64,000 nucleotides of DNA from contig JBOEGS010000004.1 of the NCBI GenBank assembly GCA_050633545.1, forward strand, positions 186,001 through 250,000, written 5' to 3'. The translations under genes and the position numbers were made by a program. Below, piece after piece: positions 25,789 to 34,454 of the stretch. Source of the DNA: Litorivita sp050633545 (GTDB lineage: Bacteria > Pseudomonadota > Alphaproteobacteria > Rhodobacterales > Rhodobacteraceae). Below the pieces are notes generated by a model that saw nothing but the letters and a program-made list of their open reading frames with translations, had not been told where the DNA came from and ran no database searches. Within the stretch, counting starts at the first letter, position 1; each line of letters begins with the position of its first letter.

Positions 25789-26016
25789 TCAGTGGTTATG
25801 CGCAAGATGGCCCGCGACGCCGTCGATGTCACCCTTGCGGCGGTTCAATTGCGGCGGGCGCAGGGCATGAGCGGTGATCAGGAGTGCGGGAACAAACACA
25901 GCGGTGCAAAGCCAAAGCAGCGCAAGGCTGTTCCAACTTGCGCCAAAGCCGAATCCCGCAACGCCCAAGGTTACGGTGCTGAGCACCGCGCCGAATAAGA
26001 TCGAGATGATCGCCAT
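25789..26016 (-). CDS. Small two-helix membrane protein, unknown
   Basis: The 75-residue product has two hydrophobic helices (about residues 2-24 and 28-50) and a charged tail ending with several histidines. I do not recognise it. The ATG at 26014-26016 is preferred because a GGAG ribosome site precedes it; a frame open 14 codons further upstream is less likely. The gene converges on trxC. The upstream region contains several TTAAC repeats around 26029-26075 of unknown meaning. Confidence 0.55.
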   Translation of the reverse strand: MAIISILFGAVLSTVTLGVAGFGFGASWNSLALLWLCTAVFVPALLITAHALRPPQLNRRKGDIDGVAGHLAHNH

Positions 26017-26109
26017 TCCACCACTCCAATTAACCCCCGTTAACAAACCTATGGGCAAGGTCTTAACAGGTGGTAAATCGCCCGTGGGGGCGCGATGTCT
26101 AAAACGTTA

Positions 26110-26139
26110 AAAAGCCGGTGATTTTCATCACCGGCTTTT
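26110..26139 (-). terminator. Strong terminator of the small exported protein gene
   Basis: A perfect 13-bp stem (AAAAGCCGGTGAT with its complement) and four-base loop is followed on the minus strand by a T-run. It lies 50 bases after the stop of the gene at 26190. Confidence 0.88.
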
Positions 26140-26189
26140 CGGGCCGAAGCCAAATTCCATCCTCGCTGCGCAGATGCGGAGCGTTTGGA

Positions 26190-26387
26190 TTACTCGGTTG
26201 TGGTGGCCGAGTCTGCGTCTGCGATGGCTTGGCCAACGATGACGGTGATCATTGCGCCGGTGACGATTGCGCCAACGGTTGCGCCGGCACCCAGACCGCC
26301 GAAGCCGGTCAGGCCCAGCGATTGTGCGTTTGCAGGTGCCGTGGTTGCGAGGCCAGCGGCGAAAGCAAGTGCGATAACTTTTTTCAT
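26190..26387 (-). CDS. Small exported glycine-rich hydrophobic protein, unknown
   Basis: The 65-residue product starts with a clear signal peptide (MKK, then a hydrophobic core, and ANA-Q cleavage near residue 22). The mature part is glycine-rich and hydrophobic, with a short acidic, threonine-rich tail. The ATG at 26385-26387 has an AAAGGAT ribosome site nine bases upstream. I do not recognise the family. Size and composition resemble small surface or membrane-inserting proteins, but no function can be assigned. Confidence 0.6.
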   Translation of the reverse strand: MKKVIALAFAAGLATTAPANAQSLGLTGFGGLGAGATVGAIVTGAMITVIVGQAIADADSATTTE

Positions 26388-26702
26388 GGTCGTATCCTTT
26401 ACAACTATAATCGGCGCTGATCGTAAACAGATAACAGACAGCCCGACCGGTGATATGCTGGAACCATGAGATAACAGTGCCGACGAAGAGGTCAAACTGT
26501 TTCTCTATTGGATGGTAAATTTGCGCGAAAATTAGCGTGTAATTGCCCGAAATGAGGCAAAAATACACTGGTCGCGGCGGTTTACGTTGGGGCGGGCGGG
26601 GCTCTTCGCGCTGGCGCAGCGGTTTGCGCGCGGGGACGGAGAATCACAGGCGGGCCATAGGGGCGCGCGGTGCGTCTGGCTCTAGGCGGGACGCGAGAAA
26701 AA
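26388..26702. other. Non-coding spacer, 5' region of the small exported protein gene
   Basis: I see no supported gene in this stretch of over 300 bases. The first 190 bases are AT-rich compared with the surroundings and should hold the promoter of the 65-residue protein gene. The part from 26580 is GC-rich and featureless apart from the terminator that follows. Confidence 0.5.
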
Positions 26703-26728
26703 CAAGGGCACCGGTGAGGGTGCCCTTG
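26703..26728 (-). terminator. Terminator of cold-shock gene 2
   Basis: CAAGGGCACC (26703-26712) pairs with GGTGCCCTTG (26719-26728) around a six-base loop. The minus-strand reading continues into TTTTTC. It lies ten bases after the stop. Confidence 0.85.
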
Positions 26729-26738
26729 CCTTGAATTC

Positions 26739-26945
26739 TTATGCCAGCGCGAGGTTGATGGCGCTTTCGCGGCCGTCACGGCCTGCTTCAACGTCAAACG
26801 TCACTTTCTGGTCGTCATTGAGGCCGGTCAGGCCCGAACGCTCGACAGCAGAGATGTGCACAAACACGTCTTTGCCACCGGTTTCCGGTGCGATGAAGCC
26901 GAAGCCTTTAGTAGAGTTGAACCATTTTACGGTGCCATTGGCCAT
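26739..26945 (-). CDS. Cold-shock domain protein 2 (CspA family)
   Basis: This 68-residue cold-shock domain has the same RNP1 and RNP2 motifs as the protein at 24812-25018 and differs at eleven positions, so the two are recent paralogues. The start at 26943-26945 gives the same length as its paralogue; a GGAGA ribosome site precedes it, and the frame open five codons further is probably not used. Confidence 0.96.
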   Translation of the reverse strand: MANGTVKWFNSTKGFGFIAPETGGKDVFVHISAVERSGLTGLNDDQKVTFDVEAGRDGRESAINLALA

Positions 26946-26970
26946 ATCCGTAGTCTCCATAATTTAAAGC

Positions 26971-26991
26971 CTGCCCGCGGAAGTGCGGCAG
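26971..26991 (-). promoter_or_regulatory. Conserved 5'-leader hairpin of cold-shock gene 2
   Basis: CTGCC/GGCAG stem with a GC-rich interior, 26 bases before the start, matching the element at 25040-25059 in sequence and position while the flanking leader sequence differs. Confidence 0.5.
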
Positions 26992-27141
26992 TGTGGCGTT
27001 CTCGTCTGGATCGAAAGACTGAGTGCCGTATTAAGGGAGACAGTGGTCGATAAAGAGGTCGTAAGCCCGCCCCGTATGCGGCCAAGTGCGCCGCAACGCA
27101 AGGATTCATTTCGGCGCGGCAAAATGGGGCGCAAAATCGCT

Positions 27142-27184
27142 GTCGGTATCACGTCGGTATCACGTCGGTATTGCGTCGGTGGCG
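27142..27184. repeat. 11-bp tandem repeat, nearly four copies
   Basis: The unit GTCGGTATCAC occurs perfectly at 27142-27152 and 27153-27163, then as GTCGGTATTGC at 27164-27174 and as a partial fourth copy. It lies in the spacer between the cold-shock gene and the BrnA-like gene. The 11-bp period is close to one helical turn. Confidence 0.85.
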
Positions 27185-27239
27185 CCGCGCGCTGCGACAA
27201 GCGGGCGTTAAGGGGGCTTTGGCACGCTGGGGGCAGGCC

Positions 27240-27282
27240 CCGAAACCATCCCCGAAACCCGCGCCGAAACCCACCCGAAACC
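27240..27282. repeat. Four direct CCGAAACC repeats before the BrnA-like gene
   Basis: CCGAAACC occurs at 27240, 27252, 27264 and 27275, with spacings of 12, 12 and 11 bases, ending 27 bases before the start codon at 27309. The helical phasing resembles a row of ribbon-helix-helix operator half-sites, which would suit autoregulation by the adjacent gene. This role is inferred. Confidence 0.6.
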
Positions 27283-27308
27283 GGCCCGATCCATGAAAGG
27301 CACAGGCT

Positions 27309-27758
27309 ATGACGCCACGCACCAAAACCGCCCGCATTGCCCGCGAGGGCCTGCTGCGCAATCTCATCCGCATGGAGCGCGACCGCTGGATCGACAGTTC
27401 CCTGCGCGAATTGGTGCCCGATGCGTGGCATACGCTCGAACATGATCTGGATGTGGAGGAGCCAAAGGAAAAGGTGACGCTTTATCTCGACCGCTCGGTC
27501 GCGCGTTTCTACCGCGCCATGGGCAAAGGCTATCACGCGCGGATCAACCGGCTTTTGGCGACATGGGCGCAAATGCGTATCGCCGAGGAAGTGCGGCTCG
27601 ACGCGCATCTGGCCAAACAGGCCGAAGAGGTCCATGCCGCCCGATTGGCCGAACGCGAGGCCGAACGCGGGGCGGGGCGCGCCGCAAGCGGGGCAGCCGA
27701 GGCGCGGCCCGACGGCGGGAGCGGCGGCGCAGCCGAGGGCAACAACGCCAAAGGTTAA
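27309..27758 (+). CDS. BrnA-like (DUF4415-type) DNA-binding protein without a BrnT partner
   Basis: In the 149-residue protein, residues of about 54-90 (KVTLYLD ... YHARINRLLATW) match the C-terminal ribbon-helix-helix region of BrnA antitoxins. Unlike classical BrnA it has a longer N-terminal half rich in charged residues and a low-complexity tail of Ala, Gly, Glu and Arg from about residue 95. No BrnT toxin gene lies on either side, so it is more likely a stand-alone regulator than an antitoxin. Four phased CCGAAACC repeats stand just before the start. A 13-base direct repeat (GCCGAACGCAGCG at 27773 and 27791) follows the gene. Confidence 0.6.
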   Translation: MTPRTKTARIAREGLLRNLIRMERDRWIDSSLRELVPDAWHTLEHDLDVEEPKEKVTLYLDRSVARFYRAMGKGYHARINRLLATWAQMRIAEEVRLDAHLAKQAEEVHAARLAEREAERGAGRAASGAAEARPDGGSGGAAEGNNAKG

Positions 27759-27951
27759 TCCGCACCGAACAGGCCGAACGCAGCGAACACGCCGAACGCA
27801 GCGCACGCAGGGGGCGGGCACAGTGAGGGCCGGCTTGGTTCAGGCTGCGCCCACAGGTAGCGTCCACAGGTAGCGCCCATAGGTGCGCGCGCCGAGCTGG
27901 GCGCGGCGCGCGGCCAAAGACATCCGGCCATGGGACCACCCGCCAAAGAAA

Positions 27952-27977
27952 AACGGCCCGCAGTGCAGCGGGCCGTT
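27952..27977 (-). terminator. Terminator of ettA
   Basis: A perfect 10-bp stem (AACGGCCCGC with GCGGGCCGTT) and six-base loop lies 55 bases beyond the ettA stop. On the minus strand it continues into TTTCTTT. Confidence 0.82.
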
Positions 27978-28031
27978 GGGATCAAATATGCGCAGGCCGC
28001 AAGAGCTTGCCGAGCCTAGGGCGATGCCGCC

Positions 28032-29687
28032 CTAGCGCGTGAACTTCTTGTGCTTGAGGCGCTTGGGTTCCAGAGCATCGGCGCCAAGGCGGCGCTTTTT
28101 ATCCTCTTCATAGTCCTCGAAATTGCCTTCGAACCATTCCACATGGGCATCGCCCTCAAAGGCGAGGATATGGGTGCAAATCCGGTCGAGGAAGAAGCGG
28201 TCGTGCGAGATGACCACCGCGCAGCCGGCGAAATCGACCAATGCGTCTTCGAGCGCGCGCAATGTTTCGACGTCCAGATCGTTGGTCGGCTCATCGAGCA
28301 GCAGCACATTGCCGCCCTCGCGCAAAAGCCGCGCCATATGCACGCGGTTGCGCTCGCCGCCTGACAGAAGCGAGACCTTCTTTTGCTGGTCGCCGCCCTT
28401 GAAGTTGAAGGCCGAGCAATAGGCGCGCGCGTTCACATCCGCATCGCCCAGTTTGATGATGTCCAGCCCGTCGGCGATGGCCTCCCATACGTTGGCATCG
28501 GGGTCCAGATCGTCGCGCGATTGATCGACATAGCTCAACTTGACCGTATCGCCATATTCGACCGTGCCCTCGTCGGGTTGCTCTTGGCCCGTCAGCATCC
28601 GGAACAGCGTGGTTTTACCCGCGCCGTTGGGGCCGATGACGCCGACAATCCCGCCAGGCGGCAGTGAGAAATCCAGCCCCTCGACCAGAAGCTTGTCGCC
28701 CATCGCCTTTTTCAAGCCTTTGACTTCGATCACTTTATTGCCAAGGCGCGGGCCGTTGGGAATGATGATCTGGGCGCGCGACAGCTTCTCGCGCTCCGAT
28801 TGGTTGGCCAGATCGTTGTAGGAATTGATCCGCGCTTTGGATTTGGCTTGGCGCGCTTTGGGCGACTGGCGCATCCATTCCAATTCGCGCTCCAGCGTCT
28901 TTTGCTTGGACTTGTCCTCGCGGGCCTCTTGCGACAGGCGCTTGGCTTTTTGCTCCAGCCAGCTCGAATAATTGCCCTCATAGGGAATGCCGCGCCCGCG
29001 GTCGATCTCGAGGATCCAGCTGGTGATATCATCAAGGAAATAGCGGTCGTGGGTGACGACCAGAATCGTGCCTTTGTAATCCATCAGGTGCTGTTGCAGC
29101 CATGCGATGGTTTCGGCGTCAAGGTGGTTGGTCGGTTCGTCAAGCAGCAGCATGTCGGGGGCTTCGAGCAGAAGTTTGCACAGGGCCACGCGGCGTTTTT
29201 CACCGCCCGACAGGGTGGTCACATCGGCATCATCGGGCGGGCAGCGCAGAGCCTCCATGGACACGTCCACTTGGCTGTCGAGATCCCACAGGTTGTCGGC
29301 GTCGATCTCGTCTTGCAATTTCGCCATCTCGTCGGCGGTCTCGTCCGAGTAGTTCATCGCCAGATCGTTGTAACGGTCCAGAATGGCCTTTTTCTCCGAC
29401 ACGCCCAGCATCACATTGCCGCGCACATCAAGGCTGGGGTCAAGTTCGGGCTCTTGCGGCAGATAGCCGACCTTGGCCCCTTCGGCATGCCATGCCTCGC
29501 CTTGGAAATCCTTGTCCCAACCGGCCATGATTTTCAAAAGCGTGGATTTACCCGAGCCGTTAACGCCGACAACGCCGATCTTCACTCCCGGCAGGAAGTT
29601 CAGATGGATGTTTTCAAAGCATTTCTTGCCACCTGGATAGGTCTTGGAAACACCGGACATGTGATAGACATATTGATAGGACGCCAT
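28032..29687 (-). CDS. ettA: Energy-dependent translational throttle protein EttA (ABC-F)
   Basis: EttA is a soluble ABC-F ATPase that binds the ribosomal E site and gates the first elongation step according to the ATP/ADP ratio. The 551-residue protein contains two ABC domains with Walker A motifs at about residues 41-49 (GVNGSGKST) and 350 (GPNGAGKTT) and two LSGGE signatures (near 162 and 441). The linker between them is long and charged, as in EttA. The ATG at 29685-29687 with AAGGAG upstream is chosen; a much longer open frame upstream is spurious. Confidence 0.95.
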   Translation of the reverse strand: MASYQYVYHMSGVSKTYPGGKKCFENIHLNFLPGVKIGVVGVNGSGKSTLLKIMAGWDKDFQGEAWHAEGAKVGYLPQEPELDPSLDVRGNVMLGVSEKKAILDRYNDLAMNYSDETADEMAKLQDEIDADNLWDLDSQVDVSMEALRCPPDDADVTTLSGGEKRRVALCKLLLEAPDMLLLDEPTNHLDAETIAWLQQHLMDYKGTILVVTHDRYFLDDITSWILEIDRGRGIPYEGNYSSWLEQKAKRLSQEAREDKSKQKTLERELEWMRQSPKARQAKSKARINSYNDLANQSEREKLSRAQIIIPNGPRLGNKVIEVKGLKKAMGDKLLVEGLDFSLPPGGIVGVIGPNGAGKTTLFRMLTGQEQPDEGTVEYGDTVKLSYVDQSRDDLDPDANVWEAIADGLDIIKLGDADVNARAYCSAFNFKGGDQQKKVSLLSGGERNRVHMARLLREGGNVLLLDEPTNDLDVETLRALEDALVDFAGCAVVISHDRFFLDRICTHILAFEGDAHVEWFEGNFEDYEEDKKRRLGADALEPKRLKHKKFTR

Positions 29688-29883
29688 GAGATCGCTCCTT
29701 GGAGAAAAGGGTTTGCAGCGGTCTATCGCGATGCGCGCGCGAGGGCAATTGGTGTTAGGCCGCTTCTCGCGGCTGATCGGGTTTGCACGGCGGGTAAATC
29801 GCCATGGCGAGGTCAAATGGCGGGCAAACCGGCCGCGCAACCGGGCGCGCAAGTAGGCAGGCAAAAACGCCGCGGGTGCGGGG

Positions 29884-31740
29884 TCAGCGTTTGAGGCGCA
29901 GAAGTTTTCTTGCGCTGCGCTGGGGCATTTGCAGGCGGTTGCCGGAGGCGATGAAATCGCGCAGCCAGCCTTCGACATCGGCCAAGGGCATGGGCCGCGC
30001 GAGGCCGTAGCCTTGGATCACGGGGCAATCGATTTGCATCAAAAGGTCAAGCTGCTCTTGGGTTTCGACCCCTTCGGCGACGACATTGACGCCCAGATCG
30101 GCGCAAAGCTCGGTGATGGCACGGATGATGGTTTTGTTGCGCGGATCACGGTCCAGCCGCATGATCATCGAGCGGTCGAGTTTGATCGTATCGACCTTGA
30201 GCTTGGCCATATGTGCCAGACCTGCGTAGCCGGTGCCGAAATCGTCCAGCGCCACTTCGATCCCCATGGCCGACAGCTTTTCAACGGCGCTGGAAATATC
30301 CATATCGCCGTTTTCCAAAATCGTGGTTTCCAAGATTTCGACACAGACGCTTTCGACCGGAATATCGCGCGACTGGATCGCCCAATCGAGCAGGCTGGGA
30401 TAGTTGATATCGCCAAGGATCGAGCCGGAGACATTGATCGACATCTTCATATCGGTAAAACCCGCACGGCGCAGCATCGCCAGCGCGTCGAGCGAGTGGT
30501 TCATCGAGACATAATCGATATCGGCGAGGATATTGGCCTGTTCGGCGGCGGCCAGAAACGCACCGGGGGCAAGGATGCCGCGTTCGGGGTGTTTCCACCG
30601 GATCAAGGCCTCGAATCCGATCACCTCGCCGCGGCGCAGGTCCAGTTGCGGTTGCAGGTAGACGACGAATTGCTTCTCGTCGAGCGCGGTGCGCAGATCG
30701 ACGATCTGTTGCTGCCGCGAGGCGAGGGTGCGGCCCAGTTCTTCGGAATAGAGCAGGACCGGCTCTGTCCCTGCGGCTTTGGCGCGGTAAAGCGCCAGTT
30801 CGGCTTGCTGCATCAAGGCGTCGCCATCGATCTCGGGGGCGGAGATGCTGGCCCCGATGGTGACGGACATATGGATCGGGTGGTCTTCCCAGATCAGCGG
30901 CTCGCTGATCCGGCCTGCGAGGGTTTTGGCGGCGATCATCAAGGCCTCGGGGGCGGGCACATTGAGCAAGACCAGCACAAATTCATCGCCCCCCGTGCGG
31001 CAGGCCAGATTGCCGCCCTTGGCAATGGCGCGCAGATGACCGGCGATATGGCGCAAAACCGCATCGCCCGCCGCATGGCCCAATGTGTCGTTAATAGAGC
31101 GAAAGTTGTGCAGATCGACTTGCAGCAACCCGACCGAGCCGCGCTGCATCAGGGCGCTGACAATGTCGGAGCCGAGATATTCGAGCAAGCGCTTGCGGTT
31201 GGCCAATCCGGTCAAATCATCGTGGTTCGCGCCATATTCGATTTGCGATTTGGCATCGCGCAGCGCGTGTTCGGTGCTGACCTGCATGGTGATATCGCGG
31301 CAAGAGACGACGACCATCGGCTCGGTGCCGGTCTCTTCGGCGCTGATCAGGCCAAAGCTGAGCTGGTTCCAGAAGGTTGTGCCATCGGCGCGCTGGTTCT
31401 CGATGATCTCGTAATCGCTGAATTGGGGCGCGCCCGGGTCATAGCGAAAGGCGGCAAGGGTTTCGGCATCGGGGCGTTGGTTTTCAGGCACGGCAAATTC
31501 AAGCGGGTGGCGCCCGATCAATTCCCCCTCGGCATAGCCGAACATCTCCTCATAGGCCGGATTGACGGCAAGGATGCGTCCGTTCAAATCTTGCAAAAGC
31601 ATCCCGTCGCGTGCATGGGCGATCATCATTGAACAGGGGCTTGCCGCGCCTTCGATGGGGTTGCCGGATGTTTCATTGATCCGAGTTGTGCAGTTGGACT
31701 TGGACAAGGGGTCACCCGTGGGTCTGGTTACGCTCACCAA
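29884..31740 (-). CDS. PAS-GGDEF-EAL protein (cyclic-di-GMP turnover)
   Basis: The 618-residue protein has a PAS domain at about residues 38-155, a GGDEF domain (motif RTGGDEF near residue 250) and an EAL domain (FEALIRW near residue 372, DDFGTGYAGL near 498). Both catalytic signatures are intact, so it could make or degrade cyclic-di-GMP. The inhibitory RxxD I-site before GGDEF is absent (KGGN in that place). No membrane helix is visible, so it is probably cytosolic and senses a signal through PAS. The start is uncertain: the open frame begins with TTG-GTG at 31735-31740, and an ATG pair lies at residues 38-39. Confidence 0.9.
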   Translation of the reverse strand: MVSVTRPTGDPLSKSNCTTRINETSGNPIEGAASPCSMMIAHARDGMLLQDLNGRILAVNPAYEEMFGYAEGELIGRHPLEFAVPENQRPDAETLAAFRYDPGAPQFSDYEIIENQRADGTTFWNQLSFGLISAEETGTEPMVVVSCRDITMQVSTEHALRDAKSQIEYGANHDDLTGLANRKRLLEYLGSDIVSALMQRGSVGLLQVDLHNFRSINDTLGHAAGDAVLRHIAGHLRAIAKGGNLACRTGGDEFVLVLLNVPAPEALMIAAKTLAGRISEPLIWEDHPIHMSVTIGASISAPEIDGDALMQQAELALYRAKAAGTEPVLLYSEELGRTLASRQQQIVDLRTALDEKQFVVYLQPQLDLRRGEVIGFEALIRWKHPERGILAPGAFLAAAEQANILADIDYVSMNHSLDALAMLRRAGFTDMKMSINVSGSILGDINYPSLLDWAIQSRDIPVESVCVEILETTILENGDMDISSAVEKLSAMGIEVALDDFGTGYAGLAHMAKLKVDTIKLDRSMIMRLDRDPRNKTIIRAITELCADLGVNVVAEGVETQEQLDLLMQIDCPVIQGYGLARPMPLADVEGWLRDFIASGNRLQMPQRSARKLLRLKR

Positions 31741-31874
31741 GGCTTGATGCCGTTATATCCTTAATAACTGGTGGCAATAGGCTCTCGCGCCTTTATAAAA
31801 TTTGAGGTATTAACCGTCGCTGAACTGATTTGCGGGTTCATGATTTCGTAGCGTTTTGCGCAAAAGGACCCTTG

Positions 31875-32588
31875 ATGGCATTGCCCGAGACTGACCGCCC
31901 CGATCCCGCTTCGGGCCTCGTATCGCGCTTTGGCGATGGCCTTGGAGGCGGGCAAAGCCTGCGCGCGGCTTTGCCGCTTGCCGCATCGGGGCAGGTGATC
32001 GGGCTTTTGGGCGGCTCGTTCGATCCGGCCCATGAGGGCCATGCCCATATCACCCGCGAGGCGCTGCGCCGGTTCGATCTTGATCAGGTCTGGTGGTTGG
32101 TCAGCCCCGCAAATCCGCTCAAGAAAAACGGCCCCGCCCCTTTGGACAGCCGCATCGCGCGGGCGCGCGAGGTGATGGTGCATCCGCGCGCCTCGATCAC
32201 CGGTATCGAGGCGCAGATCGGCACGCGCTACACAGCGCAGACCCTTGCCGCCCTGCGCGCGCTGCGCCCCGATTTGCGGTTCGTGTGGCTCATGGGGGCC
32301 GATAACCTTGCGCAGATCGACCAATGGCAAGACTGGCGGTGGATCTTTGACCACGTGCCGGTGGGGGTTTTGGCACGGCCCGGAGATCGGGCGGCAGCGC
32401 GCGGGTCTGTGGCGGCGAAAACCTATCGTTTTGCGCGTCTCAAGGGACGGCAAAGCCGCCTGCTGGCCCGTTGTGATGCGCCTGCTTGGTGTTTTGTGAA
32501 TGTGGCGATGAAGGATGTTTCCTCGACCCGCATCCGCGCCGAGGGCGGGTGGCAAAATGGCGCCGTGGTGCAGGGGGAAGGCCCCTAG
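31875..32588 (+). CDS. nadD: Nicotinate-nucleotide adenylyltransferase
   Basis: NadD adenylates nicotinate mononucleotide to deamido-NAD. The product has the nucleotidyltransferase motif GGSFDPAHEGH about 46 residues in and the SSTRIR motif near the C-terminus. The first 40 residues are an extension with no clear domain. The ATG at 31875 is preceded by AAAGGA, so I prefer it over an upstream in-frame ATG at 31830. It supplies the substrate for nadE, found elsewhere in the window. Confidence 0.94.
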   Translation: MALPETDRPDPASGLVSRFGDGLGGGQSLRAALPLAASGQVIGLLGGSFDPAHEGHAHITREALRRFDLDQVWWLVSPANPLKKNGPAPLDSRIARAREVMVHPRASITGIEAQIGTRYTAQTLAALRALRPDLRFVWLMGADNLAQIDQWQDWRWIFDHVPVGVLARPGDRAAARGSVAAKTYRFARLKGRQSRLLARCDAPAWCFVNVAMKDVSSTRIRAEGGWQNGAVVQGEGP

Positions 32589-32646
32589 CCTCCCTTGTCT
32601 TTCGGGGGCTGAGAGATGGGCGGCCAAGGCAACCTTTGCGCATCGG

Positions 32647-32661
32647 TTAACCATATTTTGA
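32647..32661. promoter_or_regulatory. Candidate CtrA-type box upstream of the PBP4 gene
   Basis: TTAA-N7-TTGA matches the alphaproteobacterial CtrA site TTAA-N7-TTAA with one mismatch, and the left half reads TTAACCAT. It lies about 155 bases before the dacB start. The rest of the 226-base spacer shows no clear feature. Confidence 0.35.
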
Positions 32662-32814
32662 CGGCAAGGGCCGTTGATGGGGCCGCATCAGGGTGGCCCG
32701 AGCAATGCGTAGGGCCGACGCGCGGCGCAATGCGTGCGGCGCGGACTGCGGCAGAGCCGCGCGCGCAGGGCATCGGGCTTGTCACGGGCGGACGAATATG
32801 AGTAGGGAAGGGGC

Positions 32815-34326
32815 ATGAGCGAGGGGATGACATTCTGGTCGCGGCGCGGGTTTTTGCGCGGCGGGGCGGCGATGCTGGCGGCAGTGCCAGGCGCCGCCGC
32901 ATGGGCCGGTGCGCCCAGCGTCTCCTTGCGCCCCAAACCGCGCCCGCAGGAGTTCCACAAACGACTGATCAGCGGGCCGGAGCAATTGATCAACGCCTCG
33001 GGTTTGCGCGGGCGGGTGGCCTATACGGTGGCCCATGTGGAAAGCGGATTGGTGCTCGAAAGCCGCGACAGCGCCGTGGGCCTGCCGCCTGCCAGCGTGA
33101 TGAAGGCGATCACCGCGCTTTATGCGCTGGAGGCTTTGGGCGCGGATTACCGCTTTCAAACCCGCCTTTTGGCCACGGGGCCGGTTGCGGGGGGCGAATT
33201 GCGCGGCGATCTGGTGCTGATGGGCGGTGGTGATCCGACGCTGGACACCGATGCGATGGCCGCTTTGGCGGGCAAGCTCAAAGCCGCAGGCGTGAGCCGC
33301 GTGACGGGGCGGTTTTTGGTCTATGGCGGCGCGCTGCCCTATCAGCGGGTGATCGACAGCAGCCAGCCCGATCACGTCGGCTATAACCCCTCGATCAGCG
33401 GTCTGGCGCTCAACTATAACCGTGTGCATTTCGAATGGCGGCGCAATGGCTCCAGCTACGGCGTTGCCATGGATGCGCGGTCGAAAAACTATCGCCCCGC
33501 CGTGGCCATGTCGCGGGTGGCGATCGTCAACCGCAAGGCGCCGCTCTTTACCTATAAGGACGCGGGCGGGCGCGATGAATGGACCGTGGCGCGCGGCGCT
33601 TTGGGCAAGGGCGGCTCGCGCTGGCTTCCGGTGCGCAAACCCGAAGCCTATGCGGGCGAAGTGTTTCGCGCGCTGGCCAAATCCAAAGGCGTCAGCCTGC
33701 CCGCGCCGAAGGTGGTGAAGGCCGCGCCGCGCGGCGCGGTGATCGCCTCGGTAGCAAGCGCCGCTTTGCGCGAGATTTTGCGCGATATGCTCAAATATTC
33801 CAATAACTTGACCGCAGAGATGTGCGGCATGGCGGCCACCGTCGCGCGCGAGGGGCGCACCACGACGATTGCCGCCTCGGCACAGGCGATGCAGCGCTGG
33901 GCCCAGCAATCGATGGGCATGGGGCGGGCGAGATTGGTCGATCATTCGGGCCTTGGGGCGGCGTCGAATGTGCAGGCGGGCGATCTGGCGCGCGCCTTGG
34001 CCTTGGCGCATAAAACCACCGGATTGCCGCCGCTGCTCAAACCGATTGCGATGCGCCATGACAATGGCAAGGTGAACCGCGCCCATCCGGTCAAGGTCCA
34101 TGCGAAAACCGGCACATTGAATTTCGTCTCGGCGCTGGCGGGCTATCTGACCGCGCCCGATGGCACCGAATTGGCCTTTGTGATCTTTACCGCCGACGAA
34201 GAGGCGCGGGCGCGCATCGCCCGCAAGGACCGCGAGCGTCCGCAAGGCGGGGCGGCGTGGAACAAACGCTCCAAACGGTTGCAGCAAAAGCTGATTGAGC
34301 GCTGGGGCACGATCTACGGCACCTGA
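32815..34326 (+). CDS. dacB: D-alanyl-D-alanine carboxypeptidase/endopeptidase (PBP4, DacB type)
   Basis: The 503-residue protein has the three penicillin-binding motifs in order: SVMK at residues 94-97, SNN near 329-331 and KTG near 432-434, with the large insertion between the first two that marks class C PBP4. It trims or cuts peptidoglycan peptides in the periplasm. The N-terminus has a twin-arginine sequence SRRGFLRGG followed by a hydrophobic stretch and an AWA-like cleavage site, so export is probably by Tat rather than Sec, which is uncommon for the family. A GGAAGG ribosome site supports the ATG at 32815. Confidence 0.93.
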   Translation: MSEGMTFWSRRGFLRGGAAMLAAVPGAAAWAGAPSVSLRPKPRPQEFHKRLISGPEQLINASGLRGRVAYTVAHVESGLVLESRDSAVGLPPASVMKAITALYALEALGADYRFQTRLLATGPVAGGELRGDLVLMGGGDPTLDTDAMAALAGKLKAAGVSRVTGRFLVYGGALPYQRVIDSSQPDHVGYNPSISGLALNYNRVHFEWRRNGSSYGVAMDARSKNYRPAVAMSRVAIVNRKAPLFTYKDAGGRDEWTVARGALGKGGSRWLPVRKPEAYAGEVFRALAKSKGVSLPAPKVVKAAPRGAVIASVASAALREILRDMLKYSNNLTAEMCGMAATVAREGRTTTIAASAQAMQRWAQQSMGMGRARLVDHSGLGAASNVQAGDLARALALAHKTTGLPPLLKPIAMRHDNGKVNRAHPVKVHAKTGTLNFVSALAGYLTAPDGTELAFVIFTADEEARARIARKDRERPQGGAAWNKRSKRLQQKLIERWGTIYGT

Positions 34327-34368
34327 GCGGGCCGGATGGGCGCGAAATTTACAAAATCGAACATATGC

Positions 34369-34404
34369 AAAGGGGCGCCCCGTCGGGACGCCCTTGTTGT
34401 TTTT
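34369..34404 (+). terminator. Terminator of dacB
   Basis: An AAGGGGCGCCCC-type stem (from 34369) pairs imperfectly with GGGACGCCCTT and is followed by TTGTTGTTTTT, about 45 bases after the stop. Confidence 0.75.
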
Positions 34405-34454
34405 GGCAAGCGCAGCTTTGAGCGGCCGATGCGCCGCGCCGGTTTCACGCGCTA

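Noticed and set aside
27142..27184. 11-bp tandem repeat as a CRISPR-like element
   Set aside because: Units are too short and directly adjacent without spacers, and no cas gene is near.
27309..27758. The BrnA-like gene as half of a BrnT-BrnA toxin-antitoxin module
   Set aside because: No BrnT-like frame is present within 1 kb on either strand, and the protein architecture differs from classical BrnA.
29688..29978. A 97-codon N-terminal extension of ettA
   Set aside because: It has the composition of a shadow frame, runs into the next gene, and EttA begins at the ATG at 29687.
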